DNA of 64,000 bases from Thereva unica (taxonomy: Eukaryota > Arthropoda > Insecta > Diptera > Therevidae). The notes under the pieces are model-generated. The model had not been told where the DNA came from. It worked only from the letters and a program-made list of their open reading frames with translations, and did no database searches. The DNA is taken from contig OX465282.1 of NCBI GenBank assembly GCA_949987705.1, forward strand, positions 69,995,922 to 70,059,921, written 5' to 3'. Position numbers and translations under genes: made by a program. Positions 54,689 through 64,000 of the stretch are shown here, piece after piece (position 1 is the first letter of the stretch; each line of letters begins with the position of its first letter).

Positions 54689-57160
54689 CTTGAACAAACA
54701 ATTGGAAAACAAGGCCTAAGCCAAGTTACCAATAACAATGGTGAGCTTTTCGTTGACTTTTGTTCTTCCCATCAACTTATGGTAGGTGGAACTTACTTTT
54801 GTCACAAGAAGATACATAAAGAGACCTGGGTATCGCCCGATGGTAGAACGAGAAATCAGATAGATCATGTGGCCGTCAGCCGCAGATGGAAAACCATTCT
54901 GGAAGATGTCAGGAGCTTCAGGGGAGCGGACACTGGAAGCGACCACCATTTGGTAGTAGCAACTATTCGCCTTAGAATCGCTGCAATCAGAAACTTTCAA
55001 CGTGAATCTATAAACCGTAGACGGTTTAACGTTGACCTCTTGCGAGAGAGCGCTAAAAAGCGAGAATTTGCTGGAAACCTGCAGCAAATATTAAACCAGC
55101 AAACCGTTTCTGACGACACAAATATTGAAGACCTGTGGAGTACAACAATGGGCGCTATATTGACGGCTGCGGAAACGAGCATCGGTTATGTCCGGAGAAA
55201 CATGCAACATTGGATCTCAGACCTGGCAAAAAATAGAACGCAGGAGGGCCCTCAAAAATAACATAAACTTTACAAGCGACCCGGATAGACGTCACCAACT
55301 TGAACGGGAGTACTCTCAATTACACCGAGAGGTAAAGAGAAGTGTCCGGCGTGATAAAAGGCAGCAGATAAACGAGCTCGCAGAAAAAGCGGAAAACGCG
55401 GCAAACACAGGCAACAGTAAAGTGCTGTACCAAATAACTAAACAGCTCTCGGGAAAGCACTCTACTAAAAAGCATGCCGTTAAGAGTGCGGGCGGATGGA
55501 AGGCTGCTGTGCAGCGACGAGGAGCAGCTCCAAAGATGGAGAGATTATTTCTTCGCCGCCCTGAATGGCTCACTCACACAGGAACCTCAGGAAAACAGCA
55601 ACAATGCACAGCCGATAAGAATCAACACCCGGGCCCCATCCAAGACGGAAATAGTAACCGCAATTCATGCGATGGCCAATGGTAAAGCAGCTGGAAAAGA
55701 TGGCATTCCGCCAGAATTGTTGAAAGCCGACTCAAGCCTCATAGCAGATGCGCTTCAGCCAATCCTCGAATTAGCATGGAACACCTGTACCTTTCCGGAG
55801 GATTGGACGGAAGGTATCATAGTCAAAATACCCCAAAAAGGGGGATCTAACAATATGCGACAACTGGAGAGGCATCTGTCTATTATCTACTGTGGGTAAA
55901 ATCTTGTCCTACACTATACTATCAAGAATAAGAGAGGCAGTAGATCAAACGCTTAGAAGGCAGCAGGCCGGATTCAGGAAGGGCCGTTCATGTATAGATC
56001 ACATCAACACCTTAAGAATAATAGTGGAACAGTCTACTGAATTCCGATCCCCCCTTTACCTTGCTTTCGTAGATTATGAGAAAGCGTTCGACTCGGTTAA
56101 TAGGAGCTTTATATGGCAGGCATTACGGCGACGTGGACTGCCGGATAACATAATAGAATTGATAAAAGCCCTATACAACAATTCCAAATGCAGAGTTCTC
56201 CATAACGGAAAATTATCCGACAGCTTTGAGGTGAGTTCAGGAGTACGACAAGGATGCTTACTATCCCCATTACTATTTCTTATAGTAATAAATGACATTC
56301 TTGTTGGCGCTCTAGATAGTAGAACAGGCGGCATACAGTGGGGTTTGCTAGATCGCCTTAAGGACCTCGACTACGCAGATGATATCTGTTTGCTGGCCCA
56401 CAGACATCAGGAGCTAAAAAACATGTTAAACAATTTGGCAACAGAAAGTAGTCTAGCAGGCTTAAGGCTGAATCCGAATAAAACCAAAGAAATGCGGATA
56501 AATGCAAACACACTTGAACGAACTGCGCTGAATAACCGTGACGTAGAACTGGTAGATAAATTCTGCTACCTCGGTAGTATTATTACCGAAAATGGTGGTG
56601 CAGAAGAAGACGTCAGTTCCAGAATAAATAAAGCACGAAGCGCATATGCATGCTTGTTCCGCATATGGAGATCAACGGAGATCTCAACCAACACCAAATT
56701 GCGGCTGTTCAACTCCAACGTTAAGGCAGTTCTTTTATACGGTTGCGAAACATGGAAGGTCACCCAATTCATCACAGGGCGCCTACAAGTCTTCATAAAC
56801 AGATGCCTACGTCGTATCCTAAAAATCCGCTGGCAAGATAGAATTTCAAATGAAGAGCTATGGCGCCGTGCCGGCCAAGAAAGGATAGACGACCAAATCA
56901 GGCGAAGGAAATGGAATTGGGTTGGCCACACCTTGCGACGCGATAACGAAAATCTAGCCAAACAGGCCCTTGACTGGAACCCGCAAGGATCCCGTCGAGT
57001 TGGAAGACCTAGAACAACGTGGAGGAGAACCCTACTAGCAGAGGCCGCAACTACTGGGAGATCCTGGTCAGAGCTAAGAGCTGTCGCGCAAAACAGAGTC
57101 CGCTGGAGGGCAACTGTTTCCGCCCTATGTCCCACGAGGGATTAAGGGGCACATAGATAG
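54689..57160 (+). mobile_element. RTE LINE family 2 copy b, 5'-truncated, 11-bp TSD
   Basis: TSD AATTGAAATAT at 54678-54688 and 57161-57171. The copy begins within the endonuclease at a point equivalent to about 47402 in copy a and runs to the family 3' end (ATAGATAG tail). It supplies an uninterrupted reference for where the 10.7-kb block entered copy a. Confidence 0.9.
54707..57145 (+). pseudogene. RTE family 2 endonuclease-reverse transcriptase, three frameshifts
   Basis: Three frame changes break the gene (near 55220, 55500-55690 and 55890). The last frame, 55892-57145, is a clean 417-residue RT: 'RRQQAGFRKGRSCIDHI', 'LAFVDYEKAFDSVNRSF', 'SSGVRQGCLLSPLLF', 'LDYADDICLLAHR', then 'VLLYGCETWKVT' and a C-terminal 'WNWVGHTLRRDNENLA' region typical of RTE/SR2-like elements. 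The endonuclease part keeps the 'GADTGSDHHLVVA' site but lacks its N-terminus. Confidence 0.9.
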
Positions 57161-57171
57161 AATTGAAATAT

Positions 57172-57580
57172 GATACGAAGAGTTTCATACTAAGGACATT
57201 AATGTATCGGCAAATACAGCATCAACGCTTCCAACGTTTGACCGACAACACTCCGAACCTGTCCAAACACCATCGTTGGACGCTTGACATTGGACATTCG
57301 TAGTTCGAGTAGCGGCCACACAATGCGTTCTACCATCAAACGTCCAACGTTGGAAAGTGCTCATAGCATCGTTTAGAGTCGGCTTTAGCTGAAAACTAAG
57401 ATATGTAATTTATTTCCCTCCATAGCCTCTGAGTAAAAACCTCCTCACCCATGGACATCGTGAACGGACTTTGGCTACGAATTTTCATATGCCCATATAA
57501 TAATAAACTTAATAGCTAAAGGATTGGAGTTGCAATGCTTGCCCTCCATAGCCTCTACCCCTTCGCCTATATCGTCCGCA
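57172..57580. repeat. Part of a diverged direct repeat
   Basis: 57405-57575 ('TTTCCCTCCATAGCCTCTGA', 'CATATGCCCAT', 'CCCTTCGCC') recurs as 58630-59025, where a MITE interrupts it. 57215-57350 also contains inverted CCAACGTTTGA/TCAAACGT-type motifs. No gene seen. Confidence 0.55.
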
Positions 57581-57769
57581 GGCCGTATCAGAGCATCAAA
57601 ATTGGCAGCGTGCAGCAAATTAGGGCATGAAATGAGAATGCAGCACGCTGCAATCAAAAGTATTTCAATTGGCTGAGGCTGGTAAAATGACAAGCAAAGC
57701 AGCGTGCTGCATGTTCGTATCATGTCTTAAATTTGCAGTACGCTGCATATTTGAGGTTCTGATAGGGCC
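57581..57769. mobile_element. MITE (189 bp) with ~48-bp TIR
   Basis: Left GGCCGTATCAGAGCATCAAA and inverted right GGCCCTATCAGAACCTCAAA continue through GCAGCGTGCAGCAAAT-like sequence. The core repeats GCAGCRYGCTGC motifs. No clear TSD. Confidence 0.75.
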
Positions 57770-57866
57770 TCCAGCAAACCCATCGTAGCTACAGGCTTGG
57801 AAGCAGCCAGTGCCGATCCTACATATGCTTGAATGGATGACATTTCTCTCGTAATAACATAGTGGA

Positions 57867-58488
57867 GCCAAGTTTTTAAGTTTATTTTTGCAATAAAAAG
57901 TTGTAAAATATTGTATTTTATCACTTTTTTCTGCACCTGGATTACCAGTGATTAGTGTTTCAGTGATTGAATTAAAACAATTTCAAAAAATTGAGTGAAC
58001 CAATATGTTTTAATGGTTTAATTATGAAGGTGACCTATTTATGTACATTCGCTTTGGTTTTGTCGAGTTGAATTTGTTGAATGTTGAATTTGTGTGGTTA
58101 TTGAGGTAAAAGTGAATTTAAAGTGATTAAAGCTTGTTAAAGAATAATTTTTAAAAATATTAAAGCAGAAAAATGTGTAGGAAAAAGTTCAAAAATTATT
58201 GTTATTCATGTTGTGTGGTGGTACTTGCACTTAAGTTTTAATTACTATTCCGTAATAATTTTTAACCATTTTAAATTCACTTTTAATTTCATTACAACAT
58301 AAATCCAACATTGTTTTCTTAAATTAACACGAAAAAACCACCATGAATGTAAACAAAACTGGTCACCTTATCAATTTCATTCAATTTATTCACTCTGATC
58401 ACTAACTAACATATCACCTGTAATGCACGTGGAGGAAGAAATGCTAAAATACAATATTTTGCCACTTTTTACAAGTTAAAAACTTGGC
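57867..58488. mobile_element. Foldback element (622 bp), arms ~180 bp
   Basis: GCCAAGTTTTTAA at the left and its complement at the right; arms share 'AAAATATTGTATTTTA' and further inside 'AAGGTGACC...TGTACATTC'-like sequence. The loop is AT-rich and non-coding. Confidence 0.7.
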
Positions 58489-58629
58489 GCGTCTAAGATA
58501 TTACACTAGGAGTGAGAGAAATTGCCTTCCATCCAGTAAAACTCCTCACCCAAACAGCACACAATAAACACTACGAATTTTCCTAGGCCCACGAAAAACC
58601 AAGCTTACGCTTAGCTGATGACTCGAACA

Positions 58630-59025
58630 TGAAATATATTTCCCTCCATAGTCTCAGCATAAAAACCCCCTCACCCATCGACATCGTGAACCAGCATCGG
58701 CTACGAGTTTTCATATGCCCATAGTAATCACGGTATTCAGAAACAAGGTAATGTAAAAGACTGTATTCCGTATACGGTATTTTAGTGCTGATGTCACGTG
58801 GGGTACACTTCCCATATAAAATCGAAGCTGTTGTTGTTGTTTCAGCATTACGGCTGACGTCACCAGGCGCCCATTTTTTACGGCATTCGAAGCTGCCGTC
58901 GCTTTTACATTACCTTCGTTTTCTGTATACCGTGCATAATAATGATAATCCCAGTGCGCATGAAGAATGGAAGTTGAAATGCTTGTGCTCGATTACCTCC
59001 ACCCCTTCGCCCATATCCTCCGTTG
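58630..59025. repeat. Second unit of the direct repeat
   Basis: Matches 57405-57575 on either side of the 58729-58934 MITE. Confidence 0.6.
58729..58934. mobile_element. MITE (206 bp), 9-bp TSD
   Basis: TIRs CACGGTATTCAGAAACAAGG and, inverted, CACGGTATACAGAAAACGAA, continuing to GGTAATGTAAAAG. Flanks CATAGTAAT and CATAATAAT make a 9-bp duplication with one mismatch. A 9-bp TSD suits Mutator-like elements; class not certain. Confidence 0.75.
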
Positions 59026-59207
59026 CGTTGCGTTGCGAATTGATCAAAATTCACTCTCATAATATTTTTCAAAACGCACCTAAAGAAGTATAACTTCGAA
59101 AATAATTTAAAAAATCATATTTAAGTTATTTAATTTTCAACAAAATTTAGTACAATTTTCTACAAATTCTCGTCCCGGATTTGAAATAAAAAAAAATGGT
59201 CACCTTA

Positions 59208-59965
59208 CATAATTACTATCTAGCTAGGATAAGAAAGGAAGTAGACCAAACGCTTAGGACTTGATAATATTAACACCTTGAGAATAATAGTGGAGCAGTC
59301 TACTAAATTTCGATACCCCTTTGCCTTGCTTTCGTAGACTATGAGAAAGCGTTCGACCCGGTTAATAGAAGCTTTATATGGCAGGTAGTATTATTGCCGA
59401 AAGTGACTATGCAGAAGAAGCCGTCAGTTCCAGAAAAAATGAAGCAACAGGCGCATATGCATCCCTGTTCCGCATATGGAGATCAACGGAGATCTCCACT
59501 AACACCAAATTGCGGCTATTCAACTTCAACATTAAGGCAGTTTTTTGTACGGTTGCGAAACATGGAAAGTCACCCAATTCGTCACAGGGCGCCTACAAGT
59601 CTTCATCAAAAGATACCTGCGTCGTATTCTAAAAATCCGCTGTCAAGATAGAATTCCTAATGAAGAACTATGGCGCCGTGCCGGCCTAGAAAGAATAGCC
59701 GTAGGAAGTGGAATTGGGTTGACCACACAATACGACGCGAAAACTAAAATCTAGCCAAACAGGCCCTTGACTGGAATCCGCAAGGACCCCGTCGTGTTGG
59801 AAGACCTAGAACAACGTCGAGGAGAACCCTACTAGCAGAAGCCGCAACAGCTGGAAGATCCTGGTCGGAGCTGAGAGCTGTCGCGCAAAACAGAGTCCGC
59901 CGGAGGACAACTGTTTCCGCCCTGTGTCCCATGAGGGATTAAAGGATCGTAAAGAAGAAAAGAAG
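59208..59965 (+). pseudogene. RTE family 2 copy a, 3' part
   Basis: Continues the copy cut at 48498: 'KEVDQTLR', 'FVDYEKAFDPVNRSFIW' (about 59328), then a deletion that removes the YADD region, and 'RAPTSLH'/'LYGCETWKVTQFVTGRLQVF' to the 'RVGRPRTTSRRTLLAEA' end. It closes with an AAAGAAGAAAAGAAGAG tail. Inactive. Confidence 0.85.
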
Positions 59966-60031
59966 AGTTACTTCAGGTAAGTTTAATTTTTTTAAAACAA
60001 AAATAATCGCTTCTTGTTAGAGCCTGTATCT

Positions 60032-60150
60032 CTGGGGTGGTAGCACGTATGTAAGTTGTTTCAATTAACGTGTTCATACAAAAAAATTTGTAACACTTGA
60101 ATTTTTGTATGAAGAGGTCGATTGAAACAACTTACGTGCTACCACCACAG
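60032..60150. mobile_element. Small foldback MITE (119 bp)
   Basis: CTGGGGTGGTAGCACGTATG and, inverted, CTGTGGTGGTAGCACGTAAG; arms of about 48 bp share 'AAGTTGTTTCAAT' and 'TTCATACAAAAA'. TSD unclear. Confidence 0.75.
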
Positions 60151-60567
60151 AATAAATTTAAAAGCAAAAATTGTTGTTAGTTACTCTTATAAAAACTTAC
60201 GTATTTTCTGGAAGACACAAGGGATCCAAATAATTATGGGCTCACCCAATTATTCGTTGGGAATATTCTTCTTCTAGCTGCCTTCTATCAACAGATATCT
60301 TCGCTTCAAACAAACGAAATATCAACAAACTTTGAAATGTCTTAAATAACAATGTTATTATAACGGTTACGTTGGTTTTGCATACTTTTTGAGAGGAGTT
60401 ATTTTGTGAAAACGACATTCAACGCGTCGACTTACGTGAACTCAAATTGAACGTTGAAGAAATGAATGACGTTTTCATAAAACGTCGACGTCGAGTGTTG
60501 AATTGCGTGAACTGACCCCCTATTATTTTTATTTTAACTACATCGTTTTAGCATCAGTTCTGGTAAT
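60151..60567. other. Unassigned sequence with palindromic CGTCGAC motifs
   Basis: About 60410-60515 carries inverted GTTCACGTAAGTCGACG-like and CGTCGAGTGTTGAATTGCG-like motifs. No gene. Confidence 0.4.
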
Positions 60568-60580
60568 AGTCCATTTCCCA

Positions 60581-63500
60581 TCCATCCATCCATCCAATGG
60601 CACTACAGCCCAAATCGAGCCTTGGCCTCCTCTAGGGCATTTCTCCAAGTCTGACGGTTCCTTGCAGCAGTTCTCCAGTTCCGAATGTTCAGCATTGTCT
60701 CTGCGTCAGCCGTCACAGAGTCCATCCATCTTCTCCTGGGTCTACCTACTGGTCTGTTTCCTGGAATTTCGGCCACCATAAGCCGTTTTGGGATACGGTT
60801 ATCATTCATCCTGATTACGTGGCCGGCTAGTCTTAGTCTGTTGATTTTTATAAACGTTGAGAGTTCTGGGTCGTCAAAAATTTCATACAACTCGTTGTTG
60901 TATCTCCTTCGCCATATCCCATCCTCTCTCGTTGGGCCTATTATGCATCTGAGCACCTTCCTCTCAAACCTGTTGACTTGTTCCTCTATCTCCTGGGTCA
61001 TAGTCCAAGTCTCGCTGCCATAGCACAGTACTGGTCGTATTACTGTTTTGTAGAGTGAGAGTTTCGTTTTTCTGTGCACAAATCTTGAGTGCAATATTTG
61101 TTTTTGGGCATAAAAAGCTCTATTAGCCAGTAGTATTCGTCTAGTTACTTCTTCCTTTTCATCGTTTCTTTTTGTAATTGTAGACCCAAGGTAGACTGTT
61201 TTATCGACTACTTCTAGATTATGTTCGTCGATAGTTATATTTCTTCCCATTCTAAATCTTCCAGCTCTGGATTGTTGCATCACCTTCGTTTTTTCTTCAT
61301 TGATGTTCAGCCCTATGTCCTTGGCCGCCTCTTTTAATTCGACATAGACTTCTTTCGCTGCCAAGAAGGACCTTCCCACGATGTTCACGTCATCCGCATA
61401 TCCAAGTAATTGTACAGACTGCGTTGCTATGGACGCATTTCTCCGTACTGATGTTTTTCTTATCACCCATTCTAGGGCCAGGTTGAAAAGCATGGGGGCT
61501 AGTCCATCTCCTTGTCTAAGACCTTGTCGCACTTCGAACTCTTCTGTTATTGCATTTTGAATCCTTACTTTCGCCAGGGAGCTATTCGTTGCGCATTTTA
61601 TCAGTCGTACCAGCTTGGAGGGGACTCCTAATTCCAATAGGATCCTGTACAGCCTCTCTCTGTTTATCGAGTCATATGCCTGTTGAAAGTCGACAAATAT
61701 CTGGTATATATCTATATTCCTTTCCCAGGTTTTCTCCAGAATTTGTTTTAAGGTCAACAGTTGGTCCGATGTTGACCTGTTTGTCCTAAAACCAGCTTGA
61801 TATTCTCCTATAAGGCCTTCCGCTATAGGTTCTAGTTTTTGTTTCACAAGGATTGTGAAGGTTTTGTAGCTGGTGCTGAGGAGTGAGATGCCTCTGTAGT
61901 TTTTACAGGTTAATTTATCTCCTTTCTTGTAGATTGGACATATAATCGCTTTCTTCCAGTCATCTGGTATAACTTCTTCCTCCCAGACGTTACATATGAG
62001 TTCGTGTAAGTTCCTTAAGAGTTGCGGCCCTCCTTCCTTTAGTAGCTCAGCTGCGATTCCATCGATGCCTGGGGATTTGCTGCTTTTTTGCCTTTTCACA
62101 GCTTCTCGTACCTCATCCAGTGTTGGTGGTTCTATTGGAATACTATCTTGAGGTATTACCATTGCTTCCGCCTGTGAGTCTTCGTTTATTCTTTGGGTTG
62201 GATTCAATAAGTTTTGAAAATATTGTCTCCATCTTTCCTTTATCCTATCCGGGTCTGCTAATAGGTTCCCATCCAAGTCTCTACAAATATCCGTTCTTGG
62301 CTGAAACTTATTACTGATTTGGCGTGTTCCTTTGTAGGCTTGCCTAGTTCTACCTTCGTTGAAGTCTTCCTGTATCTGTAGGATCCTCCTGTTTAGATAC
62401 TCTCTCTTTTTCTTTCTGCACGGCTTGTCTGCAGTTCTTCTTTTTAGCTTAAAGACTTCCATCCTTGCTCTTGTGAGCCTTGCGATGTACTCCCGGTGGC
62501 TCTGGTTTCGTTCTTCTATTGCAGCTCTGCAATCCCGATCAAACCAGTCAATTCTAGTCCCAGCCTAGGGCGTCTTCTGCTGCCTCCTTTACGCTGTTTT
62601 TCAGCTTTTCCCATTTGTTGTTAATGTCAGGCTCTTCTCCTACTCCTTCTCTTAGGTTTTGTACGATAGCACTCTGGTAGGCCTCTCTTCTTTCTTCAAG
62701 TTTCAGCTTGTCTATATCGTACCTTAGCTGTGTTTGCCCTCTTTGAGTTTTGGTCGTTATCCGGGCTCTAAATTTCACTTTGACAAGATAGTGGTCTGAG
62801 CCACAGCACGCTCCCCTCATAGTTCTCACATCCAGTATACTCGTGGCCCCTCTTCTCTCGATTAGGACGTGGTCTATTTGATTATATGTAACCCTGTCTG
62901 GTGACTGCCACGTCATCTTATGAATACTTTTATGTGGGAACATTGTTGAACTTACTACCATTGAGTTCGAGCTAGCGAGATCGATCAATCTACTACCATT
63001 GTCGTTGGTAGCGTTATGTAGGCTGTGCTTTCCTATGACTCCTAGGAATTCCTCTTCTTTTCCTACTTTGGTGTTCATGTCTCCAAGCACCATTTTAATA
63101 TCGTTTGACGGTATTAATCTGATGACGTTTGTTAGCTCCTGGTAGAATTCCTCTTTCTCCTCATCCGTCTTGTCTTCTGTGGGCGCATGGACGTTTATGA
63201 GACTAATGTTATGTAGTCTTGTTTTAATCCGAAGCGTACATATCCTATTATTTACTGGCTTGAAGTCCAGAATCAGTGATTTCATTTTCTTTTCGACTAT
63301 GAAGGCAACTCCGAACTCTCTTCTTCCATTCGATGAACCACTGGAGAGTATCGTGTGGGTTTTGAGATCCATTATGCCACTGTGAGTCCATTTGGTTTCC
63401 TGTAGAGCAGTGATTGCTATGCCGTATTTTTCCAATAATAATAAAAGCGAACGCAGAGCGCCCGTCCTGTTGAGCGTTCTAACGTTCCAAGTTCCAATGT

Positions 63501-63900
63501 CAAATTCCATATTTCGTTGCCTGGGTCGTTGCCGTTGAGTCCGTCCTGTCCGAGGCCTGCCTTGAGGATTCGTGACGGGTGAGATTTTACGGTGGAAGGT
63601 TGTCAGCCTGCCGCTCAACCCCCAACCTGGAGGACCAGTCCGGTAATTGTTTCGTTTTGAGGCGCGAAACACTCGCCTTTCACCCTCCTCCGTCAGTTAC
63701 TCTTGTATATACAAGAGCATCCAGGGAACACCCGATGTAAAGTCAACATCTTCGTGGAGGTGGAGGTAGGATTCGGTAGCATATCGGAAGGACTTAGGTC
63801 GTGAAGACCTTGGGTCGCAGATGGCGTTTCTCAGGACTTGTCCCTTTGGTGTACCGGCACCACCAAAGGTCCCTGAGGCCGTTACTACCATTTGATCCCC
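60581..63900 (-). mobile_element. Full-length RTE LINE family 1 (3.3 kb), perfect 13-bp TSD
   Basis: TSD AGTCCATTTCCCA at 60568-60580 and 63901-63913. On the minus strand: 5' UTR (63900-63673), one long coding region and a GGAT-repeat tail, the compact layout of RTE elements. The fragment at 20657-21289 shares the same 5' end, supporting full length. Exact TSD and near-open frame indicate a young insertion. Confidence 0.95.
60603..63672 (-). pseudogene. RTE endonuclease-reverse transcriptase, one frameshift
   Basis: Residues 1-372 (63672-62554) contain the endonuclease: N63 in 'TWNVRTLNRTG', E92 in 'ALQETKW', 'KMVLGDMNTKVGKEEEF' and 'CCGSDHYLVKVKF'. At about 62560 the frame shifts by one base; the other frame runs on with 'RIDWFDRDCRAAIEERNQ' into the RT (62462-60603): 'YRGISLLSTSYK', 'YQAGFRTNRSTSDQL', 'IFVDFQQAYDSINRERLY', 'GLRQGDGLAPMLF', YADD. 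The C-terminal part has 'VLCYGSETWTMTQEIEEQVN' and 'RLAGHVIRMNDNRIPKR'. RTE elements normally make this as one ~1000-residue protein, so the single shift, or an assembly error, is the only visible defect. Confidence 0.92.
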
Positions 63901-63913
63901 AGTCCATTTCCCA

Positions 63914-64000
63914 CTAGTACTAAAAATGCTACAATTTTCTAAGTAGTCAATTTATTATTATTATTTTATTATTTAATATTACAATATTTTTCGTTTTTGA
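63914..64000. other. AT-rich flank
   Basis: TTATTATT-rich sequence to the window edge; nothing recognised. Confidence 0.5.

Larger units (their letters stand above)
48499..59207. mobile_element. 10.7-kb hAT-bounded insertion with nested LINEs
   Basis: TIR TAAGGTGACCAT at both ends, fitting hAT. Flanks CATATATT (48491-48498) and CATAATTA (59208-59215) are an imperfect 8-bp TSD, matching the single site ACACTATA in RTE copy b. Left subterminal GTCCCGGATT motifs occur six times (48513-48618, last one GTCCCGAATT). No transposase found. The core hAT was enlarged by the CR1-group LINE, RTE copy b and MITEs. Confidence 0.85.

Noticed and set aside
1..64000. CRISPR array, bacterial operon or phage defence system
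   Set aside because: No regular spacer-repeat arrays, no tightly packed same-strand genes, and introns plus LINE/hAT content are eukaryotic.

Overview
This window looks like nuclear DNA of an arthropod, most probably an insect. It is AT-rich and shows no bacterial gene packing. Nearly everything recognisable is a transposable element: R-group LINEs (CR1-group, RTE and Jockey clades), a tRNA-derived SINE, BEL/Pao LTR-retrotransposon pieces, and DNA transposons of the hAT, PIF/Harbinger, Tc1/mariner and pogo types, with many MITEs and foldback elements. The mix of families and the frequent ACATATGTA-type motifs fit insects, but I cannot name the order. I found no convincing host gene. All calls come from reading the sequence; target-site duplications (TSDs) and terminal inverted repeats (TIRs) were located by eye.

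Layout. 0.8-1.6 kb: an interspersed repeat with ~120-bp internal units; a relative lies inverted near 29.3 kb. 2.9-4.9 kb: broken pogo transposase with a PHD-like tail. 5.0-10.1 kb: a PIF/Harbinger element with convergent MADF and transposase genes, interrupted by a SINE and by a 2.3-kb element that itself holds two MITEs. 11.4-12.4 kb: BEL/Pao LTR and gag start. 13.3-15.5 kb: two nested TIR elements, then a foldback. 15.6-22.5 kb: fragments of LINEs, mariner, hAT, MITEs and BEL/Pao protease. 24.2-30.5 kb: an interspersed repeat, then a 4.8-kb non-coding hAT-type insertion with an 8-bp TSD that contains further nested elements. 31.4-38.2 kb: hAT remnants and a Tc1 transposase gene split by a 1.87-kb giant palindrome; beside it lies a 2.4-kb hAT element with a four-exon transposase gene. 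39-45 kb: Jockey fragments, a SINE split by a retroposed tail and a 1.43-kb foldback, and a solo LTR inside a Jockey reverse transcriptase. 46.7-59.9 kb: one RTE copy split by a 10.7-kb hAT-bounded block. That block holds a CR1-group LINE with both ORFs open, a second RTE copy and several MITEs. 60.6-63.9 kb: a full-length RTE element with a perfect 13-bp TSD and a single visible frameshift.

The biology here is stratigraphic: elements inserted into elements, so relative insertion order can be read from interruptions. The LINE endonuclease and reverse transcriptase copy element RNA back into DNA; the SINE and the retroposed tail presumably used such machinery in trans. The Harbinger, hAT, Tc1 and pogo transposases would mobilise DNA between TIRs, and most short TIR elements here are their non-coding derivatives. 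The CR1-group LINE and the 3.3-kb RTE copy are the best candidates for recent activity.
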